A program made the translations under genes and the position numbers. DNA of 64,000 nt from Pedobacter sp. Leaf194 (lineage in GTDB: Bacteria > Bacteroidota > Bacteroidia > Sphingobacteriales > Sphingobacteriaceae): contig NZ_LMPU01000014.1 of assembly GCF_001423945.1 (NCBI RefSeq), forward strand, positions 62,001-126,000, in the 5' to 3' direction. Below, piece by piece: positions 1 through 8,541 of the stretch; the stretch's first letter is position 1; the number at the start of each line of letters is the position of its first letter. The notes under the pieces are model-generated. The model was not told the DNA's origin, did no database searches, and saw nothing but the letters and a program-made list of their open reading frames with translations.

Positions 1-370
1 ACTTTTTTGTAGCAGGTACATTGAAATTTTTCGTGAAATTTACAAAAAAGATAATGCGAATGGCGGGGCTGCCCTAACCCAAAAACCATTGTTATTGCCT
101 TTCTAATAAAAATTAATAAATTACGGTAATCAGGCGTTTAACAGAATTATATTTTACCATTAATTAAAACGAAATGGTTGATTAACTGTCAATTTAAAAT
201 CTGTAAAATCGTTGTTTTGAGCGAAATAGGCGGGATGATAGAGAATTAAACATAAAACAACTGTTAAATCTACGATTGTAGGTAAGTGCATGATGTTTTT
301 ACATTAGAAAGTGCCAAAAATTACAATAAAAAAATTAGATTTGCTGTCGCAAAAAAACAAATATCCTAAA
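1..370. other. Gene-free left edge and leader of pdhA
   Basis: This A+T-rich stretch holds no convincing coding region on either strand. A reading frame open from 311 (GTG) joins pdhA, but its first 20 codons do not resemble the family and the ATG at 371 fits better. The only signal I can name is a TAnnTTTG box close to the gene. A minus-strand ATG at 19-21 leaves only seven codons in the window and cannot be judged. Confidence 0.5.
336..343 (+). promoter_or_regulatory. Candidate -7 box before pdhA
   Basis: TAGATTTG fits the Bacteroidota -7 consensus TAnnTTTG and ends 27 bases before the ATG at 371. If used, transcription starts after 311, which excludes the longer GTG start. No clear -33 TTTG partner is visible, so this is only a candidate. 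Confidence 0.35.
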
Positions 371-1366
371 ATGAGTGCAGTAGAAATAAATAAAGATACT
401 TGGTTGAAATGGTTCGAATCGATGTTGCTTATGCGCAAATTCGAAGAGAAAACCGGCCAGTTATACGGACAACAAAAAATTCGTGGCTTTTGTCATTTAT
501 ACATTGGGCAAGAAGCTGTGGTTGCAGGCGCAATATCTGCAATGCAAAAAGGCGATTCGATGATTACTACTTACCGTGATCATGCTCATGCTTTAGCTTT
601 AGGAGTTAGTGCCGATAGCATTATGGCAGAAATGTATGGTAAAGCTACCGGCTGCTCGAAGGGTAAAGGTGGTTCTATGCACATGTTTAGCAAAGAACAC
701 AACTTTTATGGTGGCCATGCAATTGTTGGAGGTCAGATTCCGCTAGGTGCTGGTGTTGCTTTTGCAGAAAAATATAAAGGAACAGATAATGTTAACATTT
801 GTTATATGGGCGATGGCGCTGTACGCCAGGGTGCATTAAACGAAACGTTTAACATGGCCATGTTGTGGAAATTGCCGGTAATTTTTGTTTGCGAAAACAA
901 TGGTTATGCAATGGGTACTTCGGTACAACGTACCACCAACATGACTGATATTTACAAAATTGGTTTGGGTTTCGATATGCCATGCGCTCCGGTTGACGGA
1001 ATGGATCCGGTTGCTGTACACAATGCAATGGATGAGGCGATTCAGCGTGCCCGTAAAGGTGAGGGGCCAACGTTCTTAGAAATGAGAACTTATCGTTACC
1101 GCGGTCATTCCATGTCTGACCCTGCAAAATATCGTACTAAAGAAGAATTAGAGGATTATAAAGCGAAAGATCCGGTGGAGCATGCAAGAGAAACAATTCT
1201 TAAAGAAAAGTATGCAGACCAGGCCTGGATCGAAGAAGTAGAAGCTAAAGTTAAAGCTACTGTAGACCAGGCTGTGAAATTTGCAGAAGAGTCTCCTTGG
1301 CCAGATGCATCTGAATTATACAAAGATGTATACATGACTGAGAACTACCCTTACGTAATGGACTAA
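371..1366 (+). CDS. pdhA: Pyruvate dehydrogenase E1 component, alpha subunit
   Basis: Thiamine-diphosphate-dependent E1 alpha of the cytoplasmic pyruvate dehydrogenase complex, which decarboxylates pyruvate and transfers the acetyl group to the E2 lipoyl arm. The 331-residue product has the family length. The ThDP-binding GDG motif is at residues 147-149, followed by the conserved NETFNMA stretch, and the phosphorylation-loop-like YRYRGHSMSDP lies in the C-terminal third. I start at ATG 371 because MSAVEINKDTW is where the family begins; an upstream GTG at 311 would add 20 unlike residues. The E2 gene follows after 30 bases, so the two are probably cotranscribed. E1 beta and E3 are not in the window. 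Confidence 0.95.
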   Translation: MSAVEINKDTWLKWFESMLLMRKFEEKTGQLYGQQKIRGFCHLYIGQEAVVAGAISAMQKGDSMITTYRDHAHALALGVSADSIMAEMYGKATGCSKGKGGSMHMFSKEHNFYGGHAIVGGQIPLGAGVAFAEKYKGTDNVNICYMGDGAVRQGALNETFNMAMLWKLPVIFVCENNGYAMGTSVQRTTNMTDIYKIGLGFDMPCAPVDGMDPVAVHNAMDEAIQRARKGEGPTFLEMRTYRYRGHSMSDPAKYRTKEELEDYKAKDPVEHARETILKEKYADQAWIEEVEAKVKATVDQAVKFAEESPWPDASELYKDVYMTENYPYVMD

Positions 1367-1396
1367 AATTATTAAGATTTCAATTAATTAGATATA

Positions 1397-3082
1397 ATGG
1401 CTGATGTAATTAAAATGCCCAAAATGAGCGACACCATGACCGAAGGGGTTTTGGCTAAGTGGCACAAAAAAGTGGGCGATAAAGTGAAAAGCGGCGATGT
1501 TTTGGCAGAGGTAGAAACTGACAAGGCAACAATGGACATGGAATCTTATTGGGATGGAACACTTTTATACATTGGTGTAAAAGAGGGTGAAGCTGTTCCG
1601 GTTGATGCTGTTATGGCCGTTATCGGTAAAGAAGGTGAAGACTTTCAAGCAGCTTTGGATGCTGAATCTGGCAGTGATGGGGCAACAAGCGCCAAAACTG
1701 AAGATAAGGCACCGGCAGCAGAAAGTGAAAAATCAAAAGCAGAAAATGAGGAGGCTCCTGCTCAGGGTGGTGGTTTAACTGAAGAAGAATTAGCAGCGAA
1801 AGGTGTTACGGTAATTCGTATGCCTTTGTTAAGTGATACCATGACTGAAGGCGTTATTGCCGAATGGCATAAAAAAGTTGGCGACCAGGTTAAGGATGAT
1901 GATGTTTTAGCTGATGTAGAAACCGATAAGGCTACTATGGAGGTTATGGGTTATGCAACCGGAACTTTACTACACATTGGTGTAGAAAAAGGTGAGGCGG
2001 CTAAAGTAAACGGAATTATCGCTATCGTTGGGCCTGAAGGAACAGATGTTAGCGGAATTTTAGCGGGCGGTTCTGCTCCGGCTGCAAAAGCTGAAAGCAA
2101 AGAAGAAGCTCCGAAAGAAGAAAAACAAGCATCAACTGCTGATGCAAACTCTTCTACTCCAGTTGCAGAAAGTTCATCGTCTGATAGTCGCGTTAAAGCT
2201 TCTCCATTAGCTAAAAAAATCGCCAAAGATAAAGGGATTGATTTATCGCAGGTTTCTGGTAGTGCAGAAGGCGGACGTATTATCAAAAAAGATATCGAAA
2301 ACTATAAACCTGCTGCTGCTCCAGCGAAATCAGAATCAGCTCCGGCTGCTGCTGAAAAAGCTACAGCTGCTGCACCAGTTATCCCAACTTTTGTTGGTGA
2401 GGTTAAATTTACCGAGCAACCGGTTTCGCAAATGCGTAAAGTGATTGCTAAACGTTTAGCAGAAAGCTTGTTCACTGCCCCACATTTCTACTTAACTGTA
2501 AGTATTGATATGGATAATGCAATGGCAGCCCGTACCGCAATTAATGCAGTTGCGCCTGTTAAAGTTTCTTTCAATGATATCGTTATCAAAGCTGTTGCGG
2601 TTGCGTTGAAAAAACACCCGGCAGTTAATTCATCATGGGGTGGAGATAAAATCCGTTTCAATGAGCATACGAATATTGGTGTTGCTATGGCTGTTGAAGA
2701 CGGTTTATTAGTGCCAGTAGTTCGTTTTGCTGATGGCAAATCATTATCGCACATTTCTGCGGAAGTAAAGGATTTTGGAGGAAAAGCAAAAGCGAAAAAA
2801 CTACAACCATCTGATTGGGAAGGAAGCACTTTCACAGTATCTAACTTAGGTATGTTTGGTATTGATGAGTTTACATCAATCATCAACTCCCCTGATGGAG
2901 CAATTTTATCAGTGGGTGCCATTCAACAAGTGCCTGTTGTAAAAAATGGCGCTGTTGTTCCTGGTAATGTAATGAAATTAACTTTAGGATGCGATCACCG
3001 TGTGGTTGATGGCGCAACAGGAGCACAATTCTTACAAACGTTGAAAGGTTTACTAGAAGAGCCAATACGATTGTTAGCTTAA
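1397..3082 (+). CDS. pdhC: Pyruvate dehydrogenase E2, dihydrolipoamide acetyltransferase
   Basis: Core acetyltransferase of the pyruvate dehydrogenase complex, passing acetyl from lipoyl-lysine to CoA. The 561 residues contain two N-terminal lipoyl domains with the ETDKATM site (lysines 43 and 178), each followed by an Ala/Glu/Lys/Pro-rich flexible linker. A peripheral subunit-binding domain follows at about residues 265-300, then the catalytic domain from about 340. The active-site motif DHRVVDG has its histidine at residue 534. Two lipoyl domains are common in Bacteroidota and other bacteria. It is the second gene of a pdhA-pdhC unit, and a terminator-like hairpin follows the stop. Confidence 0.96.
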   Translation: MADVIKMPKMSDTMTEGVLAKWHKKVGDKVKSGDVLAEVETDKATMDMESYWDGTLLYIGVKEGEAVPVDAVMAVIGKEGEDFQAALDAESGSDGATSAKTEDKAPAAESEKSKAENEEAPAQGGGLTEEELAAKGVTVIRMPLLSDTMTEGVIAEWHKKVGDQVKDDDVLADVETDKATMEVMGYATGTLLHIGVEKGEAAKVNGIIAIVGPEGTDVSGILAGGSAPAAKAESKEEAPKEEKQASTADANSSTPVAESSSSDSRVKASPLAKKIAKDKGIDLSQVSGSAEGGRIIKKDIENYKPAAAPAKSESAPAAAEKATAAAPVIPTFVGEVKFTEQPVSQMRKVIAKRLAESLFTAPHFYLTVSIDMDNAMAARTAINAVAPVKVSFNDIVIKAVAVALKKHPAVNSSWGGDKIRFNEHTNIGVAMAVEDGLLVPVVRFADGKSLSHISAEVKDFGGKAKAKKLQPSDWEGSTFTVSNLGMFGIDEFTSIINSPDGAILSVGAIQQVPVVKNGAVVPGNVMKLTLGCDHRVVDGATGAQFLQTLKGLLEEPIRLLA

Positions 3083-3123
3083 TCGATTCTAATTTTCGCT
3101 TTGCGAAAGATTACAGTTATACT

Positions 3124-3154
3124 AAAGCCATTCCGTTTAAGGAGTGGCTTTTTT
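3124..3154 (+). terminator. Intrinsic terminator after pdhC
   Basis: AAAGCCATTCC pairs with GGAGTGGCTTT across a short loop (one G-U pair) and runs into a T tract. It lies 42 bases after the pdhC stop and also faces the end of the convergent GxxExxY gene. A smaller hairpin, TTTCGC-TTT-GCGAAA, sits just upstream near 3095-3108. Confidence 0.75.
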
Positions 3155-3177
3155 GTTTAAATAGCTCTTGCCGATGT

Positions 3178-3555
3178 TTAGAGGCCATTAACTTTGCGAA
3201 AAATCGAGCCTTTGATATCTACTGTATTGAAATTTACGAGCAGCCCTAATTTTAGACCGGATAGCTTTAAATAAGTTAAAACTTGCTTGTGGTGAACCGG
3301 AGATAAAATTTCAACAGATTTTATTTCAACGATTACCAGGCTGTTTATCAACAGGTCAATTCTATATCCGGCATCTAATTCATTATCGTCAAACAGTATT
3401 GGCATCTGGACTTGCCGTTTAACATGCAAGCCGCTTTCCGTTAACACATAAGCCAACACTACTTCGTAGGCAGATTCTAGAAGGCCTGGCCCAAGTGCAT
3501 TATATGTTGTAAATATTGCACCTCTTATTTGATAAGAAAGATCGTTTTCATCCAT
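3178..3555 (-). CDS. GxxExxY family protein, PD-(D/E)XK nuclease-like
   Basis: A 125-residue protein of the GxxExxY family, which is placed in the PD-(D/E)XK nuclease superfamily. The naming motif is G24-P-G-L-L-E27-S-A-Y30. The putative catalytic core is D67 (in YRIDLLI) and E77-I-K79, the usual D...ExK arrangement, so the fold looks intact. Cellular function is not established for this family, and whether it cuts DNA is an inference from the motif. It stands alone, convergent with pdhC. Upstream of its start lies a 139-bp repeat array, which may or may not be linked to it. Length is normal for the family. Confidence 0.85.
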   Translation of the reverse strand: MDENDLSYQIRGAIFTTYNALGPGLLESAYEVVLAYVLTESGLHVKRQVQMPILFDDNELDAGYRIDLLINSLVIVEIKSVEILSPVHHKQVLTYLKLSGLKLGLLVNFNTVDIKGSIFRKVNGL

Positions 3556-3653
3556 ATTAAATTTCTTTAAGTTAATGGGATGAATATTCTAAGATAAGCA
3601 AATAATTGGTTGCTTAAAGCTTTTGGTTTCGGCATTAATAATCTAAAGTTCAA

Positions 3654-4230
3654 GTGAATCTTATTGATCTGCGGGAAAATAAAAAACTGTTCGCATACAC
3701 TAAGCCTAAAAAACTCCCGCTGATTTACGCAGCTATCGCAGACAAGAATTGAGGTCCAAATCCCTAAACTAGATTATTAACAAAAAATTCGTGTGAATCT
3801 TTGTTATCTGCGGAAAAATAAAAACTGTTCGCATCGTACTAAGCCTAAAAAACTCCCGCTGATTTACGCAGATATTGCAGACAAGAATTGATGCCCAAAT
3901 CCATAAACTAGATTATCAACAAAAAATTCGCGTGAATCTTTTTTTTCTGCGGAAAAATTAAAACTGTTCGCATCGTACTAAGCCTAAAAAACTCCCGCTG
4001 ATTTACGCAGATATCGCAGATAAGAATTGATGTCCAGATCCCTAAACTAAATTATTAACAAAAAATTCGCGTGAATCTTTTTTATCTGCGGGAAAATAAA
4101 AACTGTTCGCGTAACACTAAGCTTAAAATTCCCGCTGATTTACGCAGATATCAGATAAATTTGAACCGATATCCTAAGAGTATATTTTTGTTTAAAATCT
4201 GTGTGAATCTCCTTCATCTGCCGGGATAAC
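3654..4230. repeat. Four tandem copies of a ~139-bp repeat plus a partial fifth
   Basis: Copies start at GTGAATCT at 3654, 3793, 3932 and 4071 (periods of exactly 139) and a degenerate fifth begins at 4203 after a 132-base unit. Each copy carries a left arm like GCGTGAATC(n)ATCTGCGG and a right arm CCCGCTGATTTACGCAGATAT, which are imperfect inverted repeats of each other. In the fourth copy GCGGGAA at 4088-4094 pairs exactly with TTCCCGC at 4129-4135. Copies differ by only a few bases, so the amplification looks recent. The whole gap 3556-4280 has no gene; besides the array and one promoter box I see nothing in it. Confidence 0.9.
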
Positions 4231-4250
4231 AGCAATCCATCAAATTTTAC

Positions 4251-4258
4251 TATTTTTG
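4251..4258 (+). promoter_or_regulatory. Candidate -7 box before the DUF885 gene
   Basis: TATTTTTG matches TAnnTTTG and ends 22 bases before the ATG at 4281. It follows directly on the last repeat remnant. No convincing -33 element is seen. Confidence 0.4.
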
Positions 4259-4280
4259 ATTAGAACCTAAACCAAACCAG

Positions 4281-6059
4281 ATGAAGAAACTATTTTTTTT
4301 GGCAATAGCCGCAACTGCATTTGCAGCTTGTAAACAAAGCGATAAAGCTAATGGCACAGATGCAGATAAAAAATTCGCTTCAATGTGCGAAACCTATTAC
4401 CAAGATGGATTAAAACTGAGTCCAATTTCTGCCACCTACATTGGTGATGAACGCTATAATGATTTGCTTCCGAATGATGGCTCCCAAGCTTATATCGCTT
4501 CCAATAAAAGCTTCAATGAGCGGTATTTAGATAGCTTGAAGCTGTACGACAGAGAAAGTCTTGACCGAAACAACAAACTTTCTTTCGATTACATGAAAGA
4601 CCAGATTGATATGAATCTCGAAGGATTCAAATATCATACTGAATATTTCCCATTCAATCAGATGTTTGCTTTGCCCTTAACTTTTGGCCAGCTAGGTTCC
4701 GGAACTGGTGCACAGCCATTTAAAACAATTAAAAACTATGATGATTGGCTAAAACGTGCCAACGCATTTGCTGTTTGGGCGGATACCGCCATCGGCAATT
4801 TTAAAAAAGGCGCCAGTGCAGGCTATGTACTGCCAAAGGCTTTAGTGTCGAAAATGATTCCACAAATGCAAAGCATGGTTGTTGCTAAGCCCGAGCAAAG
4901 CCTTTTCTACGGCCCTGTTAAACTGATTCCCGCTTCATTCTCGCCAACAGAGAAACAGAAAATAACAGCAGATTACCGCAAAGCGATAATGGAGGTAATT
5001 ATTCCGACTTATAAAAAACTTGGCGACTACTTAAAAGATGAATATTTGCCAAAAGCAAGGTCGACATCTGGTTATTCGGCTTTACCAGGCGGCGCCGAAT
5101 GGTATGCTTATTTGGTTAGGCAACAAACCACAACAAACAAGACCCCAGAAGAAATTTACCAGACAGGCTTGAAAGAGGTTGCCAGGATAAAAGGCGAAAT
5201 GGATAGCATTAAAAATCTGGTCGGATTTAAAGGCGATTTGAAAGCTTTTTTCGAATACATGAAAACGGATAAAAAGTTTATGCCTTACAAAACACCTCAA
5301 GAGATATTGGCAGCCTTTGAAGATATTCATCAGCGAATGAAACCAAATTTGAAAAAGATGTTTGAAAAAGAGCCTAAAACACCTTTTGAAATCCGACAAA
5401 CGGAAGCATTCCGGGCGGCGTCGGCGAGTGCAGAGTACAATCAGGGATCGGCAGATGGAAAGCGACCAGGCATTTTCTACGTTCCGATTTTAGATGCAAA
5501 AACTTTCAACACGACATCAGGAATGGAATCCCTGTTTTTGCATGAAGCCATTCCCGGACATCATTACCAAATCTCCCTGACACAGGAAAATACCCCTCTT
5601 CCTAACTTTCGCCGCTTTGGGGGCCATAATGCATATGTAGAGGGTTGGGCATTATACTGCGAATCCTTAGGTAAAGAATTAGGTCTTTACCAAGATCCCT
5701 ATCAGCACATGGGCGCTCTAGGAGATGAAATGCACCGGGCAGTTCGATTGGTGGTCGATGTTGCCATCCATGCTAAAAACATGACAAGAGAAGACGCAAT
5801 AAAATATATGACCGATAATGAAGCCATAAGTACCGAAGGTGCCACAGCCGAAATAGAACGCTACATGGGCATTCCAGCACAGGCTTTAGGCTATAAAACC
5901 GGTGCTATGAAAATACGGGAACTAAGAGCAAAATATGAAAAAGCGTTAGGCCAGAAATTTAAATTAGCTGCTTTTCATACCGAAGTACTGAGAGACGGCT
6001 CGTTGCCTTTATCTGTTTTTGAAGCCAAAATGAATGCTTGGGCAGATACCCAAAAGTAA
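4281..6059 (+). CDS. DUF885 family lipoprotein, putative metallopeptidase
   Basis: A 592-residue secreted lipoprotein with a type II signal peptide ending FAAC at Cys17, so it should be anchored in an envelope membrane facing the periplasm. The DUF885 family shows a metallopeptidase-like HExxxGHH motif, seen here as HEAIPGHH at residues 421-428, followed by a downstream glutamate-rich segment (YVEGWALYCE) that may supply further metal ligands. Substrate is unknown; peptide hydrolysis is an inference from the motif. It is transcribed alone, with a -7 box upstream. Length is normal for the family. Confidence 0.88.
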   Translation: MKKLFFLAIAATAFAACKQSDKANGTDADKKFASMCETYYQDGLKLSPISATYIGDERYNDLLPNDGSQAYIASNKSFNERYLDSLKLYDRESLDRNNKLSFDYMKDQIDMNLEGFKYHTEYFPFNQMFALPLTFGQLGSGTGAQPFKTIKNYDDWLKRANAFAVWADTAIGNFKKGASAGYVLPKALVSKMIPQMQSMVVAKPEQSLFYGPVKLIPASFSPTEKQKITADYRKAIMEVIIPTYKKLGDYLKDEYLPKARSTSGYSALPGGAEWYAYLVRQQTTTNKTPEEIYQTGLKEVARIKGEMDSIKNLVGFKGDLKAFFEYMKTDKKFMPYKTPQEILAAFEDIHQRMKPNLKKMFEKEPKTPFEIRQTEAFRAASASAEYNQGSADGKRPGIFYVPILDAKTFNTTSGMESLFLHEAIPGHHYQISLTQENTPLPNFRRFGGHNAYVEGWALYCESLGKELGLYQDPYQHMGALGDEMHRAVRLVVDVAIHAKNMTREDAIKYMTDNEAISTEGATAEIERYMGIPAQALGYKTGAMKIRELRAKYEKALGQKFKLAAFHTEVLRDGSLPLSVFEAKMNAWADTQK

Positions 6060-6172
6060 GTTATATCAAAAATAAGTATAAGCCTGCCGGTTAAAATAGC
6101 TGGCGGGCCCCATGCTAAATTCTGCTCGGGTGTGCGTACCTGGTATCAAACTAAATTTAAACTGTTTCTTTA

Positions 6173-6180
6173 TAACTTTG
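6173..6180 (+). promoter_or_regulatory. Candidate -7 box before the cupin gene
   Basis: TAACTTTG fits TAnnTTTG and ends 22 bases before the ATG at 6203. The spacing is like that of the DUF885 gene. A GC-rich imperfect hairpin (GCCTGCCGG with CTGGCGGGC) around 6082-6108 lies between the preceding stop and this box. Confidence 0.4.
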
Positions 6181-6202
6181 TTAATTAGGAAACACATTAA
6201 TC

Positions 6203-6754
6203 ATGGATAAAGAAAAACTAATTCAGGAAGCATACCTGGTTTCCCATACAATCGAAGAAAACGGAAACTTTCCAAACAACCCGGTTTACCCGTTAATGAT
6301 TTACAAAGGAGCGTTCAGGCTGCATCCTGATGATAAAATCGAGGTGATTAAAACTGTTTTTGCACAGAATGGCTACTCGAACACCTGGGTAGACGGGATT
6401 TTCGACTACCATCATTACCACAGCAATACGCATGAAGTTATGGGGGTTTTTTGTGGCACTGCCGATGTGCAGTTTGGCGGCGAACATGGTGTTTGTATTG
6501 AATTAGATAAGGGTGATGTGGTTGTGATTCCGGCTGGTGTTGCTCATAAAAGACTAAGAGCCAGCGATGATTTTACCGTGTTAGGTGCCTACCCCAAAGG
6601 TTCGGATTACAACATGAGGTATGGAAAGCCTGAAGAGCGGCCTGAAGCTGATGAAGATATTGCAAAAGTGGAGCGGCCCGATAACGACCCGGTTTATGGA
6701 AACGACGGCCACTTATTTGAGTGCTGGTACAACAAAAATTGTAAGAATGTTTAA
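6203..6754 (+). CDS. Cupin domain protein, YjlB-like
   Basis: A 183-residue single-domain cupin without signal peptide. The first cupin motif, HHYHSNTHE, is at about residues 71-79 and supplies the usual metal-binding histidines and glutamate. The second, GDVVVIPAGVAHKR, is at about 104-117. The family resembles Bacillus YjlB, whose reaction is unknown. The C-terminal part is rich in Pro, Glu and Asp (EERPEADEDIAKVERPDNDP) and looks extended. It is a monocistronic gene between two lipoprotein hydrolases that share no obvious pathway with it. Confidence 0.85.
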   Translation: MDKEKLIQEAYLVSHTIEENGNFPNNPVYPLMIYKGAFRLHPDDKIEVIKTVFAQNGYSNTWVDGIFDYHHYHSNTHEVMGVFCGTADVQFGGEHGVCIELDKGDVVVIPAGVAHKRLRASDDFTVLGAYPKGSDYNMRYGKPEERPEADEDIAKVERPDNDPVYGNDGHLFECWYNKNCKNV

Positions 6755-6821
6755 AACTCTTTGTTTTTTTGGCTTCAAAATTCTTTAATTTTCAGGTTTT
6801 AAATTTAGTCTACCTGAATAA

Positions 6822-8051
6822 ATGAATTTTAAATATATAATTCCGGCAATTGCCATCTCCTTAACTCTTTTAACCGCTTGTAACAGTAAAAAATCCGAAG
6901 AAAAAAAAGCCGCCGATGCAAAAATCAGAACTAAAGATGATGACAAAGCCGACAGCCTTTTACTGGTTTACAATCCGACTAAGGGCGATAAATGGATAGC
7001 CGATTTTGTAGATAATCTGCACAAAAAATATGGCTTTAATGGCAATATGCTGGTTGCGAAAGATGGTAAAATTCTGTACGAAAAAGCAATTGGTTGGGCA
7101 GATTATCTGCATCGCGACAGCTTAAAAATTAATTCAGAATTTGAGCTTGCTTCTATCACCAAAACATTCACCGGAACAGCAATTATGCAACTGGTTGAAG
7201 CGAAAAAGCTATCTTTAAATGATGATGTAAAAAAATTCTTCCCTAATTTTCCTTATGATGGAATTACTGTGAAATTGCTTTTAACGCACCGCAGCGGGAT
7301 GATGAATTATGTTTATTTTATAGATGATATTTGGCGCAAAGAAAAGCGCAACATGAAAAAAGGAGTTACCAACCAGGAGGTAATGGATATAATCGCCGAG
7401 CGCAAGCCGAATCCTTATGTAAAACCAGATAACCGTTTTCACTACAATAACTCTAACTTTATGGTATTGGGAGCAATCATTGAGAAAGTTACCGGCCAGC
7501 GTTACTCACAATACATGATGGAACACATTTTCAAACCTGCAGGAATGAAACATACGCATGTTTACAGCACTACAGAATATGAAAAAGTCCCGGTTGATGT
7601 TGTTGGTCATGACCGGACGTGGAAATACTCGGTAGCGCAAAACTTTTTGGATGGACCGGTTGGCGACAAAGGAATTTATAGCACCGTACACGATTTGGTT
7701 TTATACGACAAATACCTCAAAAGCAATCGTTTTATAAATAAACAAAGTACCGATTCATCTTATGTTGGCCGGAACAAACCCGTTAACGGTCACTTTAACT
7801 ATGGTTATGGCTGGAGAATGTTCGACGGCGAAAAGATGGACAAAGTCGTTTATCATACAGGCTGGTGGCACGGTTTTCGCCATATTTATGTCCGGGATTT
7901 AGATAAAAACATAGTTGTTATTTTCCTTGGAAATTTAACAAACGGAAGCTTGATGCATCTTGATGATTTGTACAAACATTTAAATATGCCGATAATAAGA
8001 AAAGGCGCATACCATGGAAATGGCAGCTTGCCTGGCAGTGACGAAGATTAA
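6822..8051 (+). CDS. Beta-lactamase family serine hydrolase, lipoprotein
   Basis: A 409-residue class C beta-lactamase / penicillin-binding-protein-fold hydrolase. A lipoprotein signal ends LTAC at Cys20. The catalytic tetrad S111-I-T-K114, the Y208-N-N210 motif and an HTG box at 345-347 are all present, so the enzyme should be active. Members act as peptidases or esterases on cell-wall peptides or other substrates, and the substrate here cannot be told. It is probably periplasmic. It stands alone and is followed by a strong terminator. Confidence 0.88.
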   Translation: MNFKYIIPAIAISLTLLTACNSKKSEEKKAADAKIRTKDDDKADSLLLVYNPTKGDKWIADFVDNLHKKYGFNGNMLVAKDGKILYEKAIGWADYLHRDSLKINSEFELASITKTFTGTAIMQLVEAKKLSLNDDVKKFFPNFPYDGITVKLLLTHRSGMMNYVYFIDDIWRKEKRNMKKGVTNQEVMDIIAERKPNPYVKPDNRFHYNNSNFMVLGAIIEKVTGQRYSQYMMEHIFKPAGMKHTHVYSTTEYEKVPVDVVGHDRTWKYSVAQNFLDGPVGDKGIYSTVHDLVLYDKYLKSNRFINKQSTDSSYVGRNKPVNGHFNYGYGWRMFDGEKMDKVVYHTGWWHGFRHIYVRDLDKNIVVIFLGNLTNGSLMHLDDLYKHLNMPIIRKGAYHGNGSLPGSDED

Positions 8052-8055
8052 ATGA

Positions 8056-8088
8056 AAGCCTCGAACTATGCTCGAGGCTTTTTTTTTA
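8056..8088 (+). terminator. Intrinsic terminator after the serine hydrolase gene
   Basis: AAGCCTCGA pairs perfectly with TCGAGGCTT around a seven-base loop and is followed by a run of nine or more T residues. It starts 5 bases after the stop codon at 8051. Confidence 0.9.
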
Positions 8089-8173
8089 TTTTTTCCTTGC
8101 ATTTCATTTACACAAAAACGGCATTCTGAAAAACAATTTAGCTTAAATTCGTTTTTATAATAAATACAAAAGT

Positions 8174-8479
8174 ATGTTCGATAAATTATTCGCGGCACAG
8201 CAGAAGGCCGAAGAGATTAAGAAACGTTTAGATACCATTTCGGTTTTTGGCGAGGTAGAAAACGGCGCCATTAAAATAACTGCGACGGCAAACAAGGCCA
8301 TTACGGGTGTTGCAATTGATGAGGATTTCTTGAAAAATGCAGATAAAGAAGAACTGGAAGAATTACTGCTAACAGCGATTAATAAGGCACTTGCCAATGC
8401 TGAAGAAGTTAGTTCAACAGAGATGCAGGCCTCAGCAAAAGATATGCTTGGTGGGCTCGGTGGTATGTTTGGCCAATAA
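8174..8479 (+). CDS. YbaB/EbfC family nucleoid-associated protein
   Basis: A 101-residue DNA-binding protein of the YbaB/EbfC family, which forms small dimers that coat nucleoid DNA. The N-terminal helix is rich in Lys and Glu (KAEEIKKRL), the central beta part contains GEVENGAIKITATANKAI, and a Gly/Met-rich tail (MLGGLGGMFGQ) closes the protein as in the family. Many bacteria keep this gene beside dnaX-recR; here it is beside a metal-dependent hydrolase gene, 62 bases upstream of it. Confidence 0.9.
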   Translation: MFDKLFAAQQKAEEIKKRLDTISVFGEVENGAIKITATANKAITGVAIDEDFLKNADKEELEELLLTAINKALANAEEVSSTEMQASAKDMLGGLGGMFGQ

Positions 8480-8541
8480 GGCAACTTTCACCATAAAAAA
8501 TTAATCAAGAATCATCACTCATAAAAATAAATCAACTGGAT

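Noticed and set aside
1..21. Minus-strand start of a gene leaving the window
   Set aside because: Only seven codons are visible, which is not enough to support a gene.
849..1127. Antisense open frame inside pdhA (92 codons)
   Set aside because: Lies within a confidently identified gene, has no family likeness, and is a by-product of its codon use.
2488..2922. 144-codon antisense frame inside pdhC
   Set aside because: Overlaps the catalytic domain of E2 and gives a low-complexity product with no recognisable motif.
3654..4230. The repeat array as a CRISPR
   Set aside because: Units of 139 bases are themselves conserved along their whole length, with no variable spacers, and no cas gene is present.
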